Shown here: piece by piece, positions 1 to 5,153 of the stretch | How positions within the stretch are numbered: position 1 is the first letter of the stretch | How the letters are laid out: every line of letters begins with the position of its first letter | DNA from: Herpetosiphonaceae bacterium | GTDB taxonomy: Bacteria > Chloroflexota > Chloroflexia > Chloroflexales > Kallotenuaceae | NCBI GenBank assembly: GCA_030147335.1 | Contig: JASKZZ010000326.1 | Span: 1-5,801, forward strand | Direction: 5' to 3' | Length of the DNA: 5,801 nt | Notes under the pieces: model-generated | The model's database searches: none | Seen by the model: only the letters and a program-made list of their open reading frames with translations | What the model was told of the DNA's origin: nothing | Translations under genes and position numbers: made by a program

Positions 1-38
1 GTGGTGTGGTGTCGTACGCCTCAGACAAGGAGTGAGCA

Positions 39-368
39 ATGGCTGTTACTCATGATTTAGAAACCACCCTTAAGGCGAAATTATTTCGTGGGTTAGCTGA
101 CCCATCAAGACTGATGATTGTCGAGGTGTTGCGGGGCGGTGAAAAAATCGTTTCACAGGTCGTAGAAGCAACTGGTCTATCACAACCTAACGTTTCTACC
201 CACCTTGCCTGTTTGCAGGATTGTGGACTGGTTACACGCCGTCAGGAAGGACGCTTTGTGTACTACGCACTCGCAGACGAGCGTATGGAACAGGTGTTCC
301 AGTCGGTTGAAGGCATTTTGAGAAATGTAGCTGATAACGTCTATCGCTGCACCCGCTACAACGAATAA
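39..368 (+). CDS. ArsR/SmtB-family metal-sensing repressor, CmtR-like
   Basis: A 109-residue winged-helix repressor of the ArsR/SmtB family, expected to hold the downstream efflux genes off until it binds metal. Residues 14-80 form the DNA-binding fold: the LADPSRLMIVEVL helix, the recognition helix around SQPNVSTHL (48-56), and the beta-wing near RQEGRFVYYAL (68-78). The classic alpha-3 ELCVCDL metal site of ArsR/CadC is absent. Instead Cys58 and Cys62 sit as CxxxC in the recognition-helix region, with Cys104 near the C-terminus. This matches the Cys57/Cys61/Cys102 layout known for mycobacterial CmtR, which senses Cd(II) and Pb(II). An AAGGAG ribosome binding site at 27-32, 6 bases before the ATG, supports the start. 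The ATPase gene follows 12 bases after the stop. The family call is secure; the metal (Cd/Pb, possibly Zn) is inferred from cysteine placement. Only 38 bases lie upstream, so the promoter and operator are not visible. Confidence 0.92.
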   Translation: MAVTHDLETTLKAKLFRGLADPSRLMIVEVLRGGEKIVSQVVEATGLSQPNVSTHLACLQDCGLVTRRQEGRFVYYALADERMEQVFQSVEGILRNVADNVYRCTRYNE

Positions 369-380
369 AAGGACGAGAAT

Positions 381-2552
381 ATGAGCACGACCACCACCAT
401 AACGTTGCCAGTTGCCGGCATGGATTGCGCCAGTTGTGCGGTGCACGTTGAGGAAGCAGTCAAAAAGCTTCCCGGTGTGGAGAAGGTCCAGGTATTAGTT
501 GCGGCCGAGCGTGCAACCGTGACGTATAACCCTGAGCAACTTGGACGCGAACACATTATCAATGCAATTGGGGAGGCAGGCTATAGCGTACCGGATGCTA
601 CGAGAGCAGAAGTCGTTGAAGCACAGGCACCGTCTCAGCATCAGGTAAGCTCGATTATTGGCTGGGGTGTGCTTGGCATTGTGGCACTCGTAGTGATTGT
701 AGCTTCGCTTGGTGAACAGCTTGGCTTGCTCGATAGGTTTGTGGAACGCTTGCCATGGTGGATACCGGCCGCAGCCGTTGCCATTGGTGGCTACCCTGTC
801 TTCAAAAGTGTTATTCAATCGGCACTGCGCAAACAAGTCACGAGCCATACGCTGATGAGCGTAGGTGTGCTTGCCGCTGTTGCCATTGGTGAATGGACAA
901 CTGCCGCCCTGATTGTCTTTTTCATGCGCTTTGCCGATTATTTGGAAGACTTGACTACCGGACGTAGCCGCCAAGCCTTACAAAAACTTGTTGCGTTGCA
1001 ACCAGCTACGGCGAAGGTTCTACGCGACGGACGTGAGGTTGATGTATCGGTTGCCCAGGTTGGTTTAGGCGAGCGTGTCATGGTGCGCCCAGGCGAACGT
1101 ATTCCGGTTGATGGCCGCATTGTTGATGGCCAAGCTTCCGTTGACCAAGCACCGATTACGGGTGAAAGTATCCCCGTTGATAAGCGCGTGGGAGACACTG
1201 TATTTGCCGCTACGATCGCCCAGGGCGGGTTTTTGACCATCGAGACGACCAAGCGTGCCACCGACACCACATTTGCCCGTATTGTGCGTTTGGTGGAGGA
1301 AGCAGAAGCACAGAAAGCACCAGTGCAGCGCTTTGCCGACAAGTTCTCAACCTACTATTTGCCGGTCGTGCTGACGGTTGCGGTGATAACGTTTCTTGTA
1401 ACCGGCCAGGTACTCAACGCGGTTGCGGTTTTAGTGGTTGCGTGTTCATGTGCGATTGCATTAGCAACACCAGTTGTCGTGCTGGCCAGCGTTGGCAACG
1501 CCGCACAACGCGGATTGCTTATCAAGGGGGGCATGGCACTGGAACAGCTTGCGCGGGTTGATACGCTGGTCGTTGATAAGACCGGTACACTCACACGCGG
1601 ACAGCCGCAGGTCACACAACTTGTGCCGTTTGGTATGAGCGAGGAGACGTTGCTCCAAGCCGTTGCGACGTTGGAAAGCCGGAGCGAGCATCCGTTAGCA
1701 CGCGCAATGGTGCGTGCCGCTGACGAGCGTGGCATTGAACATAGCACAGTTGAGCAGTTTACGTCGCTATCAGGGCGTGGCATTGTTGGCACGGTAAATG
1801 GCAGCGAGTGGGCCATCGGCAACCGACGGTTACTGAACGAGCGTACAATCACGCTTGAGGCAACGATTGATCAGGCAGCCCAGGCGCTTGAAACGAAAGG
1901 TACGACGGTCTTTTTCGTTGCACGCAACAATGCAATCGTTGGCTTGGTAGGTGTGGCCGACGTGCTACGCAACGAAGTCAAGAAAGCATTGCGCGAGATC
2001 ACCACCCTTGGTATCAAGCGTGTGGTGCTTCTGACCGGTGATAACGAACGGGTTGCCGCCAGCGTTGCCGACGAGCTTGGGATTGAGTACCGCGCCAATT
2101 TGTTGCCAGAGGACAAAATTGCAGCAGTCAAAGCACTGCAAGAGACAGGTGCAGTCGTGATGATGATTGGCGACGGCGTGAACGATGCACCAGCACTCGC
2201 CCAAGCCGATGTAGGCATGGCAATGGGCATGGCGGGTACCGATGTGGCGCTTGAAGCAGCTGACGTTGCCTTGATGCGTGACGATTGGCGAATGGTGCCA
2301 GAAGCACTACGCATTGGCAAACGTGGACGGCGCACTATCCGCCAGAACCTAGGTTTTACGGCACTCTATAACGTCGTGGGATTGACGCTCGCCGCCGTAG
2401 GTATTTTACCGCCTGTATGGGCTGCTGCTGCACAGAGCTTGCCTGATGTGGTAATTATGCTCAACTCGGCTCGCCTCCTGCGCAATAAAGGCGCAGCACG
2501 TGGTATCGAGCGTGAGCAGACCACAAGAACCGTGCACCAGTCTGTTTCGTAG
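381..2552 (+). CDS. P1B-type heavy-metal-translocating ATPase with CSC membrane motif
   Basis: A 723-residue inner-membrane pump that couples ATP hydrolysis to soft-metal export. An N-terminal HMA domain (about 7-72) has GMDCASC (13-19); Asp before the first Cys is typical of ZntA-like Zn/Cd/Pb pumps. Predicted helices lie near 93-112, 125-142, 155-170, 172-188, 324-341, 345-372, 655-674 and 676-697. The actuator loop has TGES (260-263), the phosphorylation site is DKTGT (Asp399), the nucleotide domain has SEHPL (435-439) and GRG (466-468), and the hinge is GDGVND (597-602). All catalytic motifs are intact. The membrane metal motif is Cys355-Ser356-Cys357 rather than CPC. Helix 7 carries a Cu-class YN pair (663-664), but helix 8 carries Asp689 in SLPDVV, where ZntA has its functional Asp. 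Neither class signature is complete, so cadA, zntA and copA are not assigned. AAAAGGA at 367-373 precedes the ATG by 7 bases. The regulator upstream suggests Cd, Pb or Zn as substrate. Confidence 0.95.
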   Translation: MSTTTTITLPVAGMDCASCAVHVEEAVKKLPGVEKVQVLVAAERATVTYNPEQLGREHIINAIGEAGYSVPDATRAEVVEAQAPSQHQVSSIIGWGVLGIVALVVIVASLGEQLGLLDRFVERLPWWIPAAAVAIGGYPVFKSVIQSALRKQVTSHTLMSVGVLAAVAIGEWTTAALIVFFMRFADYLEDLTTGRSRQALQKLVALQPATAKVLRDGREVDVSVAQVGLGERVMVRPGERIPVDGRIVDGQASVDQAPITGESIPVDKRVGDTVFAATIAQGGFLTIETTKRATDTTFARIVRLVEEAEAQKAPVQRFADKFSTYYLPVVLTVAVITFLVTGQVLNAVAVLVVACSCAIALATPVVVLASVGNAAQRGLLIKGGMALEQLARVDTLVVDKTGTLTRGQPQVTQLVPFGMSEETLLQAVATLESRSEHPLARAMVRAADERGIEHSTVEQFTSLSGRGIVGTVNGSEWAIGNRRLLNERTITLEATIDQAAQALETKGTTVFFVARNNAIVGLVGVADVLRNEVKKALREITTLGIKRVVLLTGDNERVAASVADELGIEYRANLLPEDKIAAVKALQETGAVVMMIGDGVNDAPALAQADVGMAMGMAGTDVALEAADVALMRDDWRMVPEALRIGKRGRRTIRQNLGFTALYNVVGLTLAAVGILPPVWAAAAQSLPDVVIMLNSARLLRNKGAARGIEREQTTRTVHQSVS

Positions 2553-2566
2553 GACATAGTGAGTAC

Positions 2567-2573
2567 AAAGGAG
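2567..2573 (+). promoter_or_regulatory. Ribosome binding site deciding the SHOCT-gene start
   Basis: AAAGGAG lies 6 bases before the ATG at 2580, which is ideal spacing. The longer in-frame alternative, GTG at 2559, has only a weak AGGA at 2551-2554 with 4-base spacing and would itself contain this strong site. The ATG is therefore preferred. Confidence 0.75.
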
Positions 2574-2579
2574 AAGGAT

Positions 2580-2876
2580 ATGCAACAGATGATTGACCAA
2601 TGTGCCCAAATGATGGGTGGCATGATGAACAACGGCATGATGAACAACGGCATGATGAACAACGGCATGATGGGCATGATGCTTCTCGGCACACTTATCG
2701 TGTTGGCGTTGGTATTTACTAGTGTTATGTTGCTCGTGCGGATGTTTCGTGCCCGCGCTAGTACAACCGAGGGTACTCCGCTCACCATTCTGCAAAAGCG
2801 CTTTGCACGCGGAGAGCTTGGCATTGAGGAATATCAAGAGCGTCGCAGCCTCTTAGTACGCCACGGCGAGGTATAA
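2580..2876 (+). CDS. Met-rich repeat membrane protein with C-terminal SHOCT motif
   Basis: A 98-residue protein in three parts. Residues 1-34 are strikingly methionine-rich (14 of 34), with GMMNN repeated three times plus a partial copy (14-31) and a lone Cys8. One hydrophobic helix spans about 33-54, followed by basic residues (RMFRARA), suggesting N-out/C-in topology. Residues 68-93 (LTILQKRFARGELGIEEYQERR) fit the SHOCT short C-terminal motif, which is often at the end of small membrane proteins and is of unclear function, perhaps oligomerisation. It starts 27 bases after the ATPase stop and ends 6 bases before the next start, so it belongs to the operon. Thioethers of Met-rich segments can bind soft metals such as Cu(I) or Ag(I), so a metal-binding accessory role is possible; this is inference. 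An in-frame GTG at 2559 would add seven residues. Confidence 0.85.
   Translation: MQQMIDQCAQMMGGMMNNGMMNNGMMNNGMMGMMLLGTLIVLALVFTSVMLLVRMFRARASTTEGTPLTILQKRFARGELGIEEYQERRSLLVRHGEV
2619..2672 (+). repeat. 15-bp in-frame tandem repeat, about 3.6 copies
   Basis: The unit GGCATGATGAACAAC occurs perfectly at 2619-2633, 2634-2648 and 2649-2663, then GGCATGATG at 2664-2672, with a further GGCATGATG at 2673-2681. Each unit encodes GMMNN. Exact DNA identity suggests recent slippage expansion, and the 15-bp period allows copy-number change without frame loss. Confidence 0.97.
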
Positions 2877-2882
2877 CGGTCA

Positions 2883-3854
2883 ATGAGGCACCAAGCATAT
2901 CTTTGGCCGAAACTCCTTGTACTGATAGTTGTTGCACTTGCACTTGGAGGATGTGGTACGCCAACCGCAATGACCCAAGGAGTTGGCCAGAGCAATAGCC
3001 AAGCAGCGTCTAGCCACAGCCACGGTGAGGAATTTGAACTCCCCCATATTCACGGGCTAGGCTTTACTGCTGACGGAAAAACCTTGCTCATCCCTGCTCA
3101 CATTGGCATCTTTACGGTGAAAGATGGCATGTGGCAGCGTCCGAGCGAGCGAGCGCATGACTATATGGGCTTTTCGATAAGCGACGACGGGTTTTACAGC
3201 AGCGGCCACCCTGCTCCGTCAGCGACAGATTTGAAAAATCCGTTAGGGTTAGTGAAAAGCACCGACGGCGGCAAGACGCTGCAAACGTTAGGGTTTGAAG
3301 GCGAGACCGATTTTCACGTGATGAGTGTAGGGTACATAAACCACGCGCTTTACGTGCTCAATCCAGCGCAAAACTCGAAATTGCCACCAGGGATGCATTA
3401 CAGCCTTGACGACGGCATAACATGGAAGCAGAGCGCTTTACAAGGTGTGGAGGCTGTGCCTTTTGGTATTGCCGTCCATCCAACGAAGGCTGAAATTGTG
3501 GCACTTGCAACTGAGCACGGCGTGCTGCTTTCCTCGGACTATGGGGCGACATTCGCGCCTATCGGTGACGCGACACTGGCGACTGCACTCACGTTTAGCC
3601 CGAGCGGTACATTGCTCTTTGGTGCCACGGAACTGTTTAGCTATGATGCAACTACACAGCAAATGACAACTCTACCAACCCCGCCGTTGGTTGACGAGGA
3701 GGTAGTCACGGCGCTTGCAGTCAATCCAGTACAACCGCAAGAGCTTGCATTAGCGACCACGAAGCTCAATGTGTACCACTCAAAGAACAATGGTCAGGAG
3801 TGGGCGACACTTGCCGGCGACGGTATCGGTGTCAACGTGAAGGACGAACATTGA
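2883..3854 (+). CDS. Lipoprotein with Asp-box (BNR/sialidase-like) repeats, F510_1955-type
   Basis: A 323-residue exported lipoprotein. The signal peptide has basic residues, a hydrophobic stretch (11-20) and lipobox LGGC with Cys24 as the lipidation site. A short linker ends in a His-rich patch (SHSHGEEFELPHIHG, 44-58). The rest resembles a beta-propeller with Asp-box motifs (SxDxGxxW-like) at 126-133 (STDGGKTL), 174-181 (SLDDGITW), 217-224 (SSDYGATF) and a degenerate 300-307 (SKNNGQEW). Start and overall pattern (HIHGLGFTADGKTL, then YMGFSISDDGFYSSGHP) match what I recall of proteins named F510_1955 family glycosylhydrolase. That name reflects the fold; no glycosidase activity is shown here. 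GGCGAGGT at 2865-2872 precedes the ATG by 10 bases, inside the previous gene's end. As the last gene of a metal-efflux operon, an extracytoplasmic metal-binding or sensing role is plausible but unproven. Confidence 0.88.
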   Translation: MRHQAYLWPKLLVLIVVALALGGCGTPTAMTQGVGQSNSQAASSHSHGEEFELPHIHGLGFTADGKTLLIPAHIGIFTVKDGMWQRPSERAHDYMGFSISDDGFYSSGHPAPSATDLKNPLGLVKSTDGGKTLQTLGFEGETDFHVMSVGYINHALYVLNPAQNSKLPPGMHYSLDDGITWKQSALQGVEAVPFGIAVHPTKAEIVALATEHGVLLSSDYGATFAPIGDATLATALTFSPSGTLLFGATELFSYDATTQQMTTLPTPPLVDEEVVTALAVNPVQPQELALATTKLNVYHSKNNGQEWATLAGDGIGVNVKDEH

Positions 3855-3870
3855 GGTTCGCTACCGTGTG

Positions 3871-3886
3871 CTCTTGTGCACAAGAG
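3871..3886. repeat. 16-bp perfect palindrome after the lipoprotein gene
   Basis: CTCTTGTGCACAAGAG is its own reverse complement, 16 bases past the lipoprotein stop. As RNA it could form a 6-bp stem with a TGCA loop. No T run follows directly. It may be a protein-binding site or part of the transcript end structure. Confidence 0.75.
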
Positions 3887-3897
3887 TTGATAGTGAG

Positions 3898-3925
3898 AGG
3901 GGAAGTATTTTTTGCTTCCCCTTTT
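3898..3925 (+). terminator. Probable rho-independent terminator of the metal operon
   Basis: AGGGGAAG (3898-3905) pairs with CTTCCCCT (3915-3922) in an 8-bp stem around a T-rich 9-base loop, 43 bases after the lipoprotein stop, with TTTT at 3922-3925. The 3' arm is repeated at 3927-3934, giving an alternative fold. The T tail is short, so efficiency is uncertain. Confidence 0.6.
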
Positions 3926-3985
3926 GCTTCCCCTCCAGAACAAGAAGAAAGACCACAACCTTACTTTCTGAATTGCAGCGAACTA

Positions 3986-4023
3986 CTTTCTGCAAATCCG
4001 GAATTTCCGGATTTGCAGTAAAG
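3986..4023. repeat. Very long near-perfect inverted repeat (hairpin)
   Basis: The 14-bp arms CTGCAAATCCGGAA (3990-4003) and TTCCGGATTTGCAG (4005-4018) are perfect complements around a single central T. Skipping T4019 lets CTTT (3986-3989) pair with AAAG (4020-4023), for 18 pairs in total. There is no T run on either side, so it is not a classic terminator. It might be a transcript-end stabiliser, a dispersed intergenic repeat, a small mobile-element remnant or a regulator site. TACTTTCTG occurs at 3962-3970 and again at 3984-3992, the second copy overlapping the left arm. Confidence 0.9.
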
Positions 4024-4388
4024 CATCCGACGGTTTACAAAAATCGCTCCGAGCATTTATATAGGGCTTTATTATCGATTAAAACGGTTGTGTAAAGTCT
4101 TTCGTGACCCAAGGGGTTGCAAGAGGAAAGTGTGCTGATTGTGCAATACATTGCTCCCTTTTAGCAGGCTCAGTTAAGTCCCTGTAAATAGCGGTTATTT
4201 CACTTTTAGTAAACATAATATTTGCATCATGCGATGACGAAAGGTGATACTTCATGCAATTTTAGAGAAATACTCTGCGTTTACGCTAAGGAATCCTTTG
4301 GAAATACTTGACAATGTTCTTGTGAGGCATTGTGAACCGTCATGCAAGCGAAACAACGCGTACAGGTATGCGTATCCCAACGTGATGT

Positions 4389-4416
4389 TGCTGGCGTTCC
4401 TGCAGAAACGCCAGCA
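4389..4416. repeat. Strong 10-bp-stem hairpin in the intergenic region
   Basis: TGCTGGCGTT (4389-4398) and AACGCCAGCA (4407-4416) are perfect complements around an 8-base loop that contains CTGCAG. It is GC-rich and would be stable in RNA from either strand. No T run follows on either strand, so terminator function is not supported by the standard pattern. Confidence 0.8.
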
Positions 4417-4512
4417 CTATACTGCTTGTTGGGGGCTTAGTGGACCACATCTGTGTACGTTTGTTGTTCTATCATGTATATGAATGCTGGTGTGCTTCCT
4501 GCACAACTCAGT

Positions 4513-4539
4513 CATCCTAGGTAAAGGTATCCTCGGATG
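4513..4539. repeat. Hairpin just past the membrane-protein remnant stop
   Basis: CATCCTAGG (4513-4521) and CCTCGGATG (4531-4539) pair in a 9-bp stem with one mismatch around a 9-base loop, immediately downstream of the - strand stop at 4541-4543. Position suggests a 3'-end or terminator structure for the right-hand gene group, but no T run follows on the - strand. Confidence 0.45.
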
Positions 4540-4540
4540 T

Positions 4541-4842
4541 TTATGGAGCGACCATCTCCATTCCACGCATGTACCACAGTAGCAGTGCCAAGTTACCGGC
4601 TGATAGTGCCAGGAAGATGCCAGCAACACCAGTGCTCCGGGATGGCCCGCGTGAATGACAAACACAATCATCGCTGCGATGCCCTGTCCCTGGAACACCA
4701 GATTGACCAACATCAGTGTCATCAGCCCGTACCCCATGGGCTGTTTGCGCCACAACCACACCGCTGATAGCAGTGTGGCTGGCAGCAGGACCGCCATGTC
4801 GAGGACATGAACGGGATTTGTCAGAAGGCTCGTGCTTACCGA
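4541..4842 (-). pseudogene. Remnant of an integral membrane protein gene, 5'-truncated and frameshifted
   Basis: Read from 4842 the frame gives SVSTSLLTNPVHVLDM, then a helix (AVLLPATLLSAVWLW), a short basic turn (RKQPMGYG), and a second helix (LMTLMLVNLVFQGQGIAAMIVFVI) to HAGHPG. A one-base loss near 4634-4641 shifts frame. The other frame continues as TGVAGIFLALSAGNLALLLWYM and stops at 4541 after RGMEMVAP. Joined, this makes about 100 residues with three membrane helices. The NPVHVLD motif followed by a helix and WRxxPxGY resembles a family of uncharacterised bacterial membrane proteins, from memory about twice this length; no function is known to me. The N-terminal half is absent: an in-frame TGA lies at 4843-4845, and the adjacent small ORF occupies the space. 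No ribosome binding site was identified for the ATG at 4797-4795, which falls inside the conserved part. Confidence 0.7.
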
Positions 4843-5141
4843 TCATCCTCCGCGCGTAACGCTGCGGGTGCGCCAAGAACTGCCTGGAGTATCATGGCCT
4901 GCCGCAACCCCCCAGGTGAGGAAAGTACCCGCCGTAGTGAGCGTCGCATAGGTATGCGCTGTGGAGCGATGACCGTCGTCGCAACCGGCCGTCGCTGTGG
5001 GCCACGTTCATCGCTCACTGCTTGTCCAAGGAGCGATACCGGTCGGACGTGCTCCGAAACGACGTCCTCGCCCGTGTGTTGTTCCTCCACCACTCGCGCC
5101 GGTCGGAGTTCCAACGCTGTTCGTTGGTCATTGCGTTTCAT
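4836..5141 (-). CDS. Small uncharacterised protein downstream of floA
   Basis: A 101-residue predicted cytoplasmic protein rich in Arg, Glu and Val, with no membrane segment. It starts 12 bases after the floA stop, and an AAAGGA ribosome binding site (- strand, at 5150-5155) overlaps that stop, which suggests co-transcription and coupled translation. The C-terminus, from Gly78 (LRQAMILQAVLGAPAALR, 79-96), fits a pattern I recall from small bacterial ORFs, roughly LRxAxILxxILGxPxALR, of unknown function. The N-terminal 75 residues look low in structure and are not recognised. The stop at 4836-4838 lies 7 bases inside the region where the membrane-protein remnant begins. It could have been shortened or altered at its 3' end by the same rearrangement, though the terminal motif looks complete. 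Confidence 0.6.
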   Translation of the reverse strand: MKRNDQRTALELRPARVVEEQHTGEDVVSEHVRPVSLLGQAVSDERGPQRRPVATTVIAPQRIPMRRSLRRVLSSPGGLRQAMILQAVLGAPAALRAEDDR

Positions 5142-5153
5142 ACACCAAATCCT

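Larger units (their letters stand above)
3855..4540. other. Long intergenic region between convergent gene groups
   Basis: About 690 bases without a convincing gene, visibly AT-richer than either flank beyond about 3935. The open frames here, such as 3868-4095 and 4244-4483 on +, lack ribosome binding sites and recognisable protein patterns. No tRNA or rRNA is recognised. The content is four inverted repeats listed separately. Since the flanking genes converge, the region should carry terminators rather than promoters. Confidence 0.7.

Noticed and set aside
2559..2579. GTG start at 2559 for the SHOCT protein
   Set aside because: The ATG at 2580 has a much better ribosome binding site at ideal spacing; the GTG would place that site inside the coding region.
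3868..4095. 75-residue ORF on the + strand after the operon
   Set aside because: It reads through the palindrome, the terminator-like hairpin and the long inverted repeat, and has no credible start signal.
4308..4336. Possible sigma-70 promoter: TTGACA at 4308-4313 with 17-base spacing
   Set aside because: The hexamer at the -10 position is TGTGAA, only three of six matches to TATAAT, and no gene follows on that strand.
4244..4483. 79-residue ORF on the + strand in the intergenic region
   Set aside because: No ribosome binding site, Cys/His/Arg-rich composition typical of chance ORFs, it spans the 4389-4416 hairpin, and no family pattern is recognised.
3855..4540. CRISPR array, tRNA or IS element in the gene-free stretch
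   Set aside because: No regularly spaced direct repeats, no tRNA arm pattern, and no transposase fragment or paired terminal repeats with target duplication could be seen.
4417..4797. Intact 126-residue membrane protein on the - strand
   Set aside because: Only the first half is protein-like. After the frameshift near 4637 the frame turns into Cys/His/Trp-rich text with no pattern, while the real continuation is in another frame. Treated as part of a pseudogene.
4964..5016. Inverted repeat GAGCGATGA / TCATCGCTC with 35-base spacing
   Set aside because: It lies inside the small coding region, has 9-bp arms with a long spacer and no extension, and could arise from chance and codon bias.
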